Positions 10,077 through 17,632 of a stretch of DNA of 64,000 nucleotides are shown here, in pieces. The stretch comes from Parabacteroides goldsteinii (GTDB taxonomy: Bacteria; Bacteroidota; Bacteroidia; Bacteroidales; Tannerellaceae). Position 1 is the first letter of the stretch. The number at the start of each line of letters is the position of its first letter. The DNA lies in the NCBI RefSeq assembly GCF_015550595.1, contig NZ_JADNBB010000026.1, positions 31,110 through 95,109 on the forward strand, written 5' to 3'. The position numbers and the translations under genes were made by a program. Below the pieces are notes generated by a model. That model worked only from the letters and a program-made list of their open reading frames with translations, made no database searches and was not told the DNA's origin.

Positions 10077-10724
10077 TTATATATTTAAGCAAAATAGAAG
10101 TAACAACAAGTCTGTATATGTCCCTGCATATTTAGCCAGATAAATGCGGATTATCTTCAATGAAGCAGAGATATGTTGCTGAACCGTATAAACAGAAATA
10201 CCTAATTCGTCGGCTATCTCTTTATGCGATTTCATCTCTTTCCTGCTCATGTCGAATATCCTCCGTTGTTGGGTAGTCAGGTTCATTAGGGCTTTCTCCA
10301 ACAATCCGTTCAAATCAGCATCCAAAATGGCTTCCTCCGTATCATTCGTGATTTCCACTGCCGCCGATAAGATTTTATTCTTTAGTTGTTGTTCTTTATC
10401 GATGCCGGCAAGCACATTCAATATCCTGTTCTTTACAATAGTATAAATATAGGGTGCAAACGGGTATTCCGGATTCAGAAAACGGCGATTCTGCCACACA
10501 GAGGCAAAAGCATCCTGATAAATATCTTCTGCGAATTCTTTTGACTTCAGAAACGTCATGGCAAAATACATCAGTCTGTTCTTATACAATGCGTATAATT
10601 CACAGAATGCGGTCTCGTCATTATTGAGTAATCCTGCTATTAATTTACGTTCCTGTTCCGAGTTGATATACATCCTATTTATAAATATCTCGTTCTTGCT
10701 TACAGATTCCTTTCCAGTCGTCAA
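10077..10724 (-). CDS. ECF-type RNA polymerase sigma factor (PUL-associated)
   Basis: A 215-residue sigma-70 family protein. Region 2 (about 40-105; LYALYKNRLMYFAMTFLKS, FAEDIYQDAFASVWQNR) and region 4 (about 140-195; TTQQRRIFDMSRKEMKSHKEIADELGISVYTVQQHI) are both present, with no region 3, as in ECF sigma factors. An alternative start at 10674 (MYINSEQER) would give 199 residues and fits typical family lengths better. It should activate the downstream fecR-susCD locus once FecR releases it. The C-terminal tail (LLLLLFCLNI) is unusually hydrophobic. Confidence 0.93.
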   Translation of the reverse strand: MTTGKESVSKNEIFINRMYINSEQERKLIAGLLNNDETAFCELYALYKNRLMYFAMTFLKSKEFAEDIYQDAFASVWQNRRFLNPEYPFAPYIYTIVKNRILNVLAGIDKEQQLKNKILSAAVEITNDTEEAILDADLNGLLEKALMNLTTQQRRIFDMSRKEMKSHKEIADELGISVYTVQQHISASLKIIRIYLAKYAGTYTDLLLLLFCLNI

Positions 10725-10816
10725 ATATAAAAAGATTCCATTATATCCCCTATTACATTTGAAAGAAGTATTTGTTTCGGATGTAACTTTCTCATGGTAA
10801 TATCAGCAGGAAACCG

Positions 10817-10824
10817 TACATTTG
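10817..10824 (+). promoter_or_regulatory. TAnnTTTG -7 element for topB
   Basis: TACATTTG, the Bacteroidetes -7 consensus, lies 31 bp before the ATG at 10856. It also shows that an in-frame GTG at 10826 is inside the promoter region and is not the start. Confidence 0.6.
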
Positions 10825-10855
10825 TGTGATTTTTTACGAAAGGATTAGATTGCAG

Positions 10856-12919
10856 ATGAAAGTATGTATTGCTGAAAAACCGAGTGTGGCACGCGAGATC
10901 GCCGAAGTACTGGGGGCTACAAAAAGAATGAACGGGTATATTGAAGGAAACGGATATCAGGTTACCTGGACATTCGGACATCTGTGTACACTGAAGGAAC
11001 CGCATGATTATGCCGATGAATGGAAACGGTGGAGCCTGAGTGCTCTTCCGATGATCCCGCCCCGTTTCGGTATCAAACTGATCAGTAACCCTACTTATGA
11101 GCAGCAGTTCAAAGTGATCGAAACCCTCATGCAGAATGCCGAAATGGTGATTAACTGCGGTGATGCCGGCCAGGAAGGGGAATTGATACAACGCTGGGTG
11201 ATGCAAAAAGCCGGCTGTACCTGCCCGGTATATCGGCTGTGGATCTCTTCTCTGACAGAAGAAGCCATCCGCGAAGGGTTCCAACACCTGAAAGAACAGA
11301 CAGAATTCAAGACATTATACGAAGCAGGATTGTCACGGGCTATCGGTGACTGGCTATTGGGAATGAATGCGACCCGGCTCTATACAATACGGTACGGACA
11401 AAACCGTCAGGTATTATCCATCGGACGGGTACAGACACCGACACTGGCCCTGATTGTAAACCGCCAGGCAGAAATCGACAATTTCAAACCCGAACCTTAT
11501 TGGGAATTGAAAACAATCTACCGGAATACGACCTTCTCCGCTACGAAAGGTAAATTCACCAAGAAAGAGGAAGGAGAAGCTTTTCTCGAAGTAGTACAAA
11601 AAGAGGACTTCACCGTCACTGACATTTCTGAAAAGAAGGGGAAGGAATATGCTCCAAGGCTTTTTGACCTGACTTCATTGCAGGTGGAATGTAATAAAAA
11701 GTTTGCTTTCACCGCCGACGATACATTGAAATTGATCCAGTCGCTCTATGAAAAGAAAGTGACGACCTATCCCCGTGTGGACACCACTTTCCTGAGTGAC
11801 GATATTTATCCTAAAGTTCCGAATACCCTAAAGGGTCTGGTCGATTATACCGAGTTGACAGCTCCGGTACTGGCAGCCAAAATTCCTAAAAGCAAAAGGG
11901 TGTTCGACAACTCGAAAGTAACCGATCACCATGCGATCATCCCGACAGGAGTTCCAGCCCGTAACCTGACGGAAAATGAACGGAAAGTATACGACCTGGT
12001 TGCCCGTCGTTTCATTGCCGCCTTTTATCCGGACTGTGACATCTCCACGACTACCGTACTGGGTAAGGTCGATAAAGTGGATTTCAAAGTAACGGGAAAG
12101 CAGATACTAAAACCGGGATGGCGTGTCGTATTCGGTGCCGAACAAAAAGATCCGGATGCCGAACCGACTGAAGAAGAAGGTGTATTACCTGATTTCGTGA
12201 AAGGTGAAAGCGGTCCGCATAAACCTATTTTAAAAGAGACATGGACAACACCTCCCAAACCTTATACCGAGGCGACTTTGCTTCGTGCCATGGAAACGGC
12301 AGGTAAGCTGGTCGACAACGAAGAACTGCGCGATGCCCTGAAAGAGAATGGTATCGGCCGTCCTTCCACGCGTGCCGCCATTATCGAGACACTGTTCAAA
12401 CGGAACTATATCCGCAAGGAGCGTAAAAACCTGTTCCCTACCGCCACCGGTGTCGAACTGATCGGTACCATACACGAGGAACTGCTTAAAAGTGCGGAAC
12501 TGACCGGTCTATGGGAAAAGAAACTGCGTCAGATCGAACGGGGAACGTATGAAGCCCGTACATTCCTGGAAGAGTTGAAACAGATGGTCAATCAGGTAGT
12601 CATCAACGTACTGTCCGACCAGTCGACCCGTTCAATTACGATTGAAGAGGCCGTCAAGGAACAGCCAAAAGAGGAGAAAAAGGAAAAGAAACCTCGTAAG
12701 CCACGTGCTAAAAAGGAAAATACTCCGAAAAAGCAGACAGCAATCGAACAATCAGATAAACCTGTTTGTCCGATTTGTAAAAAAGGGAATATCCTACGTG
12801 GCAAGACGGCCTATGGTTGTTCCGAATACAAAAATGGTTGTACGTTCCGTCTGGATTATGCGACTTATGGAGAAGGGTTATCGGATAAGGAATTGGTAAA
12901 TGTTATAAAAGCATTATAA
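10856..12919 (+). CDS. topB: DNA topoisomerase III (type IA)
   Basis: A 687-residue type IA topoisomerase that relaxes or decatenates DNA through a 5'-phosphotyrosine intermediate. The Toprim domain starts at residue 1 (MKVCIAEKPSVAREIAEVLG; later CGDAGQEGEL). The active-site motif is TTYPRVDT, with the tyrosine catalytic, and ENGIGRPSTRAAIIE is the conserved late core motif. A Lys-rich linker (PKEEKKEKKPRKPRAKKE) leads to a C-terminal zinc-finger-like segment (CPICKKG...YGCSEYKNGC). ATG 10856 is preferred because earlier in-frame codons overlap the promoter. It is transcribed divergently from the sigma factor. Confidence 0.95.
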   Translation: MKVCIAEKPSVAREIAEVLGATKRMNGYIEGNGYQVTWTFGHLCTLKEPHDYADEWKRWSLSALPMIPPRFGIKLISNPTYEQQFKVIETLMQNAEMVINCGDAGQEGELIQRWVMQKAGCTCPVYRLWISSLTEEAIREGFQHLKEQTEFKTLYEAGLSRAIGDWLLGMNATRLYTIRYGQNRQVLSIGRVQTPTLALIVNRQAEIDNFKPEPYWELKTIYRNTTFSATKGKFTKKEEGEAFLEVVQKEDFTVTDISEKKGKEYAPRLFDLTSLQVECNKKFAFTADDTLKLIQSLYEKKVTTYPRVDTTFLSDDIYPKVPNTLKGLVDYTELTAPVLAAKIPKSKRVFDNSKVTDHHAIIPTGVPARNLTENERKVYDLVARRFIAAFYPDCDISTTTVLGKVDKVDFKVTGKQILKPGWRVVFGAEQKDPDAEPTEEEGVLPDFVKGESGPHKPILKETWTTPPKPYTEATLLRAMETAGKLVDNEELRDALKENGIGRPSTRAAIIETLFKRNYIRKERKNLFPTATGVELIGTIHEELLKSAELTGLWEKKLRQIERGTYEARTFLEELKQMVNQVVINVLSDQSTRSITIEEAVKEQPKEEKKEKKPRKPRAKKENTPKKQTAIEQSDKPVCPICKKGNILRGKTAYGCSEYKNGCTFRLDYATYGEGLSDKELVNVIKAL

Positions 12920-12927
12920 TCACTCTA

Positions 12928-13203
12928 TTATTTGTCATTATAATGTTCTGTCGCTTGTACTACTGTTACGATTACCTTATCTTCCTCAACCGTATAAATT
13001 AACCGGTCTTTTTTATTGATACGGCGAAACCAGTAGCCGGACCAGTTTCCCCGCAAAGCTTCAGGCTTGCCTGTTCCGGTGTAAGGATGTTCATAGAGTT
13101 CTTCAATCAAAGAATATATTTTCTTTAAACTCACTTTATCTCCTGCCCGCCTGAATAATTCGATATCATCCTGCGCTTGCTTTGTTGGTATAACTTTATA
13201 CAT
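12928..13203 (-). CDS. YoeB/Txe-family toxin (RelE superfamily ribosome-dependent mRNase)
   Basis: A 91-residue toxin starting MYKVIPTKQAQDDIELF, with a PEALRGNWSGYWFRRI segment, RLIYTVEED and a C-terminal HY pair (TEHYNDK). These match the YoeB fold and its catalytic Glu-Arg-His-Tyr arrangement. Family members cleave mRNA at the ribosomal A site. The start at 13203 is chosen over an upstream ATG at 13233 because it lies 2 bp after the antitoxin stop and begins at the conserved residue. It is translated after the antitoxin from the same message. Confidence 0.92.
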   Translation of the reverse strand: MYKVIPTKQAQDDIELFRRAGDKVSLKKIYSLIEELYEHPYTGTGKPEALRGNWSGYWFRRINKKDRLIYTVEEDKVIVTVVQATEHYNDK

Positions 13204-13205
13204 AG

Positions 13206-13457
13206 CTATTCCGATAATAATAACTTTTGCCAATCTTCCTTCGTCAATTCCACAACTTCTCCGTTTTCCTTCTGTTGCACAGATTTCCGGAAATGAGCCA
13301 AGTTTGCCGGGTTGGTAAAGAAAGGATCTTCTTTCGGAGTAGTAATACGTTTAATAGAAGCTTTTACTTTCTTTACTAAATCCATATCATCCAAGGCTAA
13401 TACAATTCTTGCCAATTCAGCTTTTTCAGCTTCCAGGGCCATAGTTGATTTTGTCAT
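13206..13457 (-). CDS. Antitoxin of the YoeB-type module
   Basis: An 83-residue acidic protein directly upstream of the toxin, separated by 2 bp. It has a predicted helical N-terminus (ALEAEKAELARIVLALDDMDLVKKVK, shown here only in part as AELARIVLALDDMDLVKKV) and a flexible C-terminal part (NGEVVELTKEDWQKLLLSE) that would wrap the toxin. It lacks a clear YefM/Phd DNA-binding signature, resembling the short antitoxins commonly paired with YoeB/RelE toxins in Bacteroidales. The assignment rests mainly on its position. Confidence 0.8.
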   Translation of the reverse strand: MTKSTMALEAEKAELARIVLALDDMDLVKKVKASIKRITTPKEDPFFTNPANLAHFRKSVQQKENGEVVELTKEDWQKLLLSE

Positions 13458-13484
13458 AGTTATTTCTTTTTATTATGTCCTTTG

Positions 13485-13492
13485 CAAAAGTA
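13485..13492 (-). promoter_or_regulatory. TAnnTTTG -7 element for the toxin-antitoxin operon
   Basis: On the minus strand this reads TACTTTTG, 27 bp before the antitoxin ATG at 13457. It faces away from the NUDIX promoter about 40 bp further on. Confidence 0.6.
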
Positions 13493-13528
13493 ATAATTAA
13501 AATCCATATTCCAACCTCCTTTATTCCT

Positions 13529-13536
13529 TATCTTTG
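13529..13536 (+). promoter_or_regulatory. TAnnTTTG -7 element for the NUDIX gene
   Basis: TATCTTTG, followed by an ATG at 13559 after 22 bp. Upstream in-frame start codons (from 13475) overlap the promoter and are rejected. Confidence 0.6.
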
Positions 13537-13558
13537 CATGCTCAAAACACAGAAAAAG

Positions 13559-14059
13559 ATGAAAGAAGAATGGTTCCCTCTGGTCAACGAAGAGGGAGAA
13601 ACAATAGGTAAGGCGACACGCCGGGAATGCCATAGCGGGAGCAAACAATTACATCCGGTTATCCACCTGCATATTTTTAATGATGCAGGAGAATTGTACT
13701 TACAAAAGCGTTCGATGAATAAAGATATCCAGCCTGGCAAATGGGACACGGCTGTCGGCGGACATATCGATTACGGAGAAACAGTAGAAGAAGCCCTCCG
13801 CCGGGAAGTTCGGGAAGAATTAGGTATAACCGAGTTTGTTCCACAATTCATTACCCGTTATGTCTTCGAATCGGCCATCGAAAAAGAACTGGTCAATACC
13901 TTCCGTACCGTTTACAACGGAGAAATCCAACCGGATACCGAAGAGTTGGATGGCGGACGTTTCTGGCCGATGGAAGAGATAAAAGCCAATCTGGGGAAAA
14001 GCGTGTTTACTCCGAATTTCGAGCAGGAGTTTCAGCGGTTGTTCTTAATAACATATTAA
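13559..14059 (+). CDS. NUDIX hydrolase
   Basis: A 166-residue NUDIX pyrophosphohydrolase (MKEEWFPLVNEEGETIGKATR start). The Nudix box is visible as GGHIDYGETVEEALRREVREELG, with the catalytic REVREELG core. The overall look, including the Glu-rich N-terminus and HLHIFNDAGELYLQKRS, resembles the IPP-isomerase-like/YfcD branch, which act on nucleoside diphosphate derivatives or related substrates. The substrate is not predictable. The gene stands alone, divergent from the toxin-antitoxin pair and followed by a repeat-rich region. Confidence 0.9.
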   Translation: MKEEWFPLVNEEGETIGKATRRECHSGSKQLHPVIHLHIFNDAGELYLQKRSMNKDIQPGKWDTAVGGHIDYGETVEEALRREVREELGITEFVPQFITRYVFESAIEKELVNTFRTVYNGEIQPDTEELDGGRFWPMEEIKANLGKSVFTPNFEQEFQRLFLITY

Positions 14060-14131
14060 AAATAGCATAAGAACCGTTCACCCGACCACATTCAACACAT
14101 TGTAAAACAAGACACATCTGCAATAAACACA

Positions 14132-14398
14132 GGTGAATGGTTTCAAAAAAAGGTGAATGGTTAATAGCAAACCGTTCACCTTCATATTTTGACAGATATG
14201 AATGTAGTGTTGTTGGTAGGGGCGGTTCGCGAACCGCCCCTACAGGCGCCGTCACAATGGAACAGGCAGGTTCGACCGTAGGGGCGGGGTCTGCCCGCCC
14301 TTCTTCACCGGTTGTTATATTATTGTCGCAAAGGGTGGGCAAACCCCACCCCTACAAAACCTGTCATTTGGGTTCACCTTTTAGAGAAACCGTTCACC
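14132..14398. repeat. Inverted-repeat arms enclosing element copy 1
   Basis: The arms at 14132-14157 and 14373-14398 match as reverse complements at about 22 of 26 positions. Their conserved parts are GGTGAAYGGTTTC and AAAGGTGAA. The right arm overlaps the last 10 bp of the repeat core. The arm sequence is unrelated to that around copy 2. Confidence 0.7.
14189..14382. repeat. 194-bp hairpin-rich repeat element, copy 1
   Basis: This copy is the same length as that at 34453-34646, with only about four substitutions by eye. It contains three GC-rich inverted repeats. The first is a perfect 28-bp palindrome (14216-14243, centre TTCGCGAA). The second is a GGGCGGG...CCCGCCC pair around 14282-14301, and the third a GGGTGGG...CCCACCC pair around 14333-14353. 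Such composition resembles REP/MITE-like mobile repeats, but no named family is claimed. It has no coding capacity of its own. It lies between convergent genes. Confidence 0.85.
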
Positions 14399-14494
14399 GA
14401 CCATTCACCACATTAAAATAAAAGAAACCAGCACTTTAGGAGGCGAAGGTGAAGGGTGAATGGTTTATAGGCGTTTTTATATATATTCTTCAGA

Positions 14495-15883
14495 TCATTT
14501 ACACATCTCATTGATCACTGCGATCAACTCGCCACCTATCTCTTCGGCTTCTTTCATTGTATGGGCCTCTGCATAGATACGGATGATCGGTTCAGTGTTA
14601 CTTTTGCGAAGGTGAACCCACTTATCCGGGAAGTCGATCTTTACACCGTCGATATCAGTAATATCATATTGAGCAAATTTCTCTTTTACCTTAGCTAAAA
14701 TTGCATCCACATCGATCTCCGGAGTAAGCTGAACTTTCTGTTTAGAGATAAAATACGGAGGATAGCTGGCACGTAATTCGCTTGTTTTCATTTTCTTCTT
14801 TGCCAGATGAGTCAGAAACAAAGCGATACCCACCAAAGCATCACGTCCATAATGGCTGGCCGGATAGATCACTCCCCCATTACCTTCACCACCTATAACA
14901 GCATTGGTCGCTTTCATTTTGGCAACAACATTTACCTCCCCTACTGCAGCTGCATTATATTCACAACCGTGAGCACGCGTCACATCACGCAATGCACGGC
15001 TTGAACTCAGATTGCTTACCGTATTACCCGGTGTATGGCTTAACACATAGTCAGCTACTGCAACCAAAGTATATTCTTCACCAAACATTTCACCATCTTC
15101 ACAGATAATAGCCAAACGGTCTACATCAGGATCGACAACGAAACCTACATCAGCTTTTGCATGCTTCATCAAATCTGAGATCTCAGTCAGGTTCTCAGGA
15201 AGAGGTTCCGGATTATGAGAGAAATTTCCATGAGGAGCGCAATGCAGTTTGAAAATCTCTTTCACACCCAAAGCATACAATAAATCCGGCAGAACAATAC
15301 CACCTACGGAATTTACGGCATCAATAGCAACACGGAAATTAGCAGCTTTAATCGCTTCTACATCTACTAAGTCGAGATTGAGTACACTCTCGATATGTTT
15401 TTGTTTGTATGTATTGTCAACGATCACTTTTCCTAAATGATCGACATCAGCAAACTCAAAGCTTTCAGAAGCTGCAATTTCCAAAACTTCAGCACCTTCA
15501 GCCGCATTCAGGAATTCACCCTTTTCATTCAGCAGCTTCAATGCGTTCCATTGCTTCGGATTATGACTGGCAGTCAAAATAATACCGCCACACGCACCTT
15601 CCATGGCCACAGCTAATTCAGTAGTCGGAGTTGTTGCCAGATCGATATCGACCACGTCGAAACCCATTCCCGTAAGCGTACCTAAAACCACCTGTTTTAC
15701 CATCGGGCCGGAGATACGGGCATCACGTCCTACTACGATCTTGTTTGATGTTGCTTTTGTGCTTTTTCTAATGAAGGTTGCATAAGCTGCAACAAACTTC
15801 ACAATGGCTAACGGATTTAATCCGTCTTCCGGTGCTCCGCCTATTGTACCGCGAATACCGGAAATAGATTTAATAAGTGTCAT
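14495..15883 (-). CDS. glmM: Phosphoglucosamine mutase
   Basis: A 462-residue alpha-D-phosphohexomutase that probably converts glucosamine-6-phosphate to glucosamine-1-phosphate for UDP-GlcNAc and peptidoglycan synthesis. Visible features are the N-terminal SGIRGTIGG, the phosphoserine loop TASHNPKQWNALKLL, the Mg2+ loop DPDVDRLAI, the sugar-binding GGEGNGGVIYP and the C-terminal phosphate-binding RKSNTEPIIRIYAEA. Length is typical. It follows the DUF4827-like gene by 8 bp and is probably co-transcribed. A phosphomannomutase role cannot be fully excluded within this superfamily. Its product could also feed the GlcN-1-P guanylyltransferase step of the legionaminic pathway encoded at 46.8-55.1 kb. 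Confidence 0.92.
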   Translation of the reverse strand: MTLIKSISGIRGTIGGAPEDGLNPLAIVKFVAAYATFIRKSTKATSNKIVVGRDARISGPMVKQVVLGTLTGMGFDVVDIDLATTPTTELAVAMEGACGGIILTASHNPKQWNALKLLNEKGEFLNAAEGAEVLEIAASESFEFADVDHLGKVIVDNTYKQKHIESVLNLDLVDVEAIKAANFRVAIDAVNSVGGIVLPDLLYALGVKEIFKLHCAPHGNFSHNPEPLPENLTEISDLMKHAKADVGFVVDPDVDRLAIICEDGEMFGEEYTLVAVADYVLSHTPGNTVSNLSSSRALRDVTRAHGCEYNAAAVGEVNVVAKMKATNAVIGGEGNGGVIYPASHYGRDALVGIALFLTHLAKKKMKTSELRASYPPYFISKQKVQLTPEIDVDAILAKVKEKFAQYDITDIDGVKIDFPDKWVHLRKSNTEPIIRIYAEAHTMKEAEEIGGELIAVINEMCK

Positions 15884-15891
15884 AAGTTAGA

Positions 15892-16482
15892 TTATTTTTC
15901 AAATGTATATCTTACCTTGCTAAAATAGACCGGAATATATTTACTCTGGAAATAGCCTCCAGAGGCCATTCGTTTGAAAGGAACGATCAACCTTACAATA
16001 GCACCGTCTCCAACATGATATAAGCCCGTTGCCAACCCTTCACCGACAAATAAATCAGGATCATAATCTCTGTTTTCAGCAGCAGAAACATTATAACCAA
16101 ATATAAATTCGGTAGGGAATCCCCACCTATTATTAAATTCAGGAGACAAATTATCAACCATTAAATAAGCTGTATCGGAATCTAAAATTCCGTTCGCTTC
16201 AAATCGGCAAAAAACTTTTGTTTTCCCTAGTACTGCCCGTTCTCCATTTCCTGAATCTATCACGTTCAGATACACATCATTATCTAACTTCACAAATTCA
16301 TTCTCCTTAAAAACACCATCTGACGGATAGTTTTTAAGAATCTTAAATCCCTCATGATCAATCAACCGATCAATTGCTTTCCTTTCATCCTTCAAGCGCT
16401 CAGTATACGACTTCGTTTTATCGCACGATGCCACCAATAGAGCCACACACATAATCATCAGGATATAAAAACCTCTTTTCAT
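15892..16482 (-). CDS. DUF4827-like lipoprotein
   Basis: A 196-residue predicted lipoprotein (MKRGFYILMIMCVALLVASCDK; acylated Cys about residue 20). The mature part begins with a charged helix (SYTERLKDERKAIDRLIDHEG) and continues with beta-rich sequence ending GGYFQSKYIPVYFSKVRYTFEK. From memory this matches DUF4827, a family of unknown function typically found next to glmM in Bacteroidales; the late region recalls FKBP-like folds, which is a guess. A TACATTTG -7 motif precedes it at 16512-16519 (minus strand). Confidence 0.75.
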   Translation of the reverse strand: MKRGFYILMIMCVALLVASCDKTKSYTERLKDERKAIDRLIDHEGFKILKNYPSDGVFKENEFVKLDNDVYLNVIDSGNGERAVLGKTKVFCRFEANGILDSDTAYLMVDNLSPEFNNRWGFPTEFIFGYNVSAAENRDYDPDLFVGEGLATGLYHVGDGAIVRLIVPFKRMASGGYFQSKYIPVYFSKVRYTFEK

Positions 16483-16511
16483 CTGTTATTCTTTAATGTA
16501 TAAATGAGCGA

Positions 16512-16519
16512 CAAATGTA
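16512..16519 (-). promoter_or_regulatory. TAnnTTTG -7 element for the DUF4827-glmM operon
   Basis: Reads TACATTTG on the minus strand, 29 bp before the ATG at 16482, indicating that this pair has its own promoter separate from nrnA. Confidence 0.55.
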
Positions 16520-16537
16520 AATAATATCCGCCACATC

Positions 16538-17587
16538 TTAGCCAAGTTTTTCTATTTCTTCTGTTTTATTAGGATTAAATTCTTTTAATCCTTTCTCAAA
16601 GACAGCTACAGCTTCTTCCAGAGAACCATGAAACTCTCCACCGGAAGCATTTTTATGGCCGCCGCCATTAAAATACTGGCAAGCAAATAAGTTACAGGGG
16701 AAATCTCCAACCGAGCGTAAAGAAACTTTAATATAATCTTTATCTTCACGAATAAAGACACTGAACGATACCCCTTCAATGCTCAACGGCATATTCACAA
16801 AACCTTCCGTATCACCGGTTACATAGTTGAACCGGTCTAATTCAGCCTGTGAAAGCGTAATCAATGCAGCATGTTTTTCCGGGTAGATCTTCATCTTTTC
16901 ATACAAGACGTAGCCTTGCATGCGAAGACGTGATTCTGAATAGACCTGAAAAACCTTACGGTAAATCAAATCTTTATCTATTCCTTTCTTTATGAGTTCA
17001 CCGATAATCGTATAAATTTCAGGCTTATTCGAATTATAGGTAAAAGAACCTGTATCCGTCATCATACCGGTATAAATACAAACGGCAGCCTCCTTGTTAA
17101 GCAGATCGAACATACCCATACGGCAAATAAAACGGAAAATCATTTCACTTGTAGACGACATTTCCGGATATGACATGGAAACCCTGCAAAAGTCGGCAGG
17201 ATTCAGGTGATGATCGATCAAGACCTTACGTCCTTCCGCTGCGATAACAGCCGAAGCCATTTTCTCTATACGTTTAGGCTCGTTAAAGTCCAGACAAAAA
17301 ATCACATCCGCATCATGGATTAGCTGCTCCGCAAATTCCGGATACTTTTCGTGTATCACAATATCCTTTGCTCCCGGCATCCATTTATAAAATAATGGGA
17401 ATTCATTGGGGACAACTACCGTTACATTATCTTTACCATAGGCTGTAAGGAAATGGTACAATCCCAAAGCTGAACCGAGGGCATCGCCGTCGGGAGTAAC
17501 ATGGGTCACAATAACAAAACTTTCGCCTTTCTCTACGTATTTCTTGGCTTTCTGAATTTTCTCTTCCTGAATGATTTTTGTAATCAT
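16538..17587 (-). CDS. nrnA: Bifunctional oligoribonuclease / PAP phosphatase (DHH family)
   Basis: A 349-residue DHH/DHHA1 phosphoesterase. Motifs in order are THVTPDGDALGSALGL (metal site), FCLDFNEPKR, LIDHHLNP (the DHH signature), YTGMMTDTGSF and the DHHA1 GGGHKNASGG. NrnA enzymes degrade 2-5-nt RNA fragments and dephosphorylate 3'-phosphoadenosine 5'-phosphate. Length and motif spacing are standard. It has its own -7 element at 17609-17616 and lies between comEC and the DUF4827-glmM pair. Confidence 0.94.
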   Translation of the reverse strand: MITKIIQEEKIQKAKKYVEKGESFVIVTHVTPDGDALGSALGLYHFLTAYGKDNVTVVVPNEFPLFYKWMPGAKDIVIHEKYPEFAEQLIHDADVIFCLDFNEPKRIEKMASAVIAAEGRKVLIDHHLNPADFCRVSMSYPEMSSTSEMIFRFICRMGMFDLLNKEAAVCIYTGMMTDTGSFTYNSNKPEIYTIIGELIKKGIDKDLIYRKVFQVYSESRLRMQGYVLYEKMKIYPEKHAALITLSQAELDRFNYVTGDTEGFVNMPLSIEGVSFSVFIREDKDYIKVSLRSVGDFPCNLFACQYFNGGGHKNASGGEFHGSLEEAVAVFEKGLKEFNPNKTEEIEKLG

Positions 17588-17608
17588 ATTTTATCTTGTT
17601 TACAAAGA

Positions 17609-17616
17609 CAAAGGTA
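17609..17616 (-). promoter_or_regulatory. TAnnTTTG -7 element for nrnA
   Basis: Reads TACCTTTG on the minus strand, 21 bp upstream of the nrnA ATG and just inside the space after the comEC stop. Confidence 0.6.
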
Positions 17617-17632
17617 CTACTTTTTTTATGTT

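Larger units (their letters stand above)
14060..14494. repeat. Gene-free, repeat-rich intergenic region
   Basis: The 435 bp between the convergent NUDIX and glmM genes contain the first copy of a 194-bp hairpin element and about seven copies, in both orientations, of a short AACCRTTCACC / GGTGAAYGGTT motif (for example at 14081, 14132, 14152, 14170, 14389, 14399 and 14455). ORFs of up to about 110 codons cross this region on both strands but are dictated by the repeat and have no recognisable protein features. Confidence 0.8.

Noticed and set aside
10826..10855. N-terminal extension of topB from a GTG codon
   Set aside because: The codon follows directly on a TACATTTG promoter motif, and the family N-terminus begins at the ATG at 10856.
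10721..11287. 188-codon minus-strand frame over topB
   Set aside because: It is antisense to the Toprim domain of topB and has no domain of its own.
14007..14421. Open frames on both strands across element copy 1 (and equivalents at 34361-34694)
   Set aside because: The translations are identical only where the repeat is identical and have no protein character; they are produced by the GC-rich repeat.
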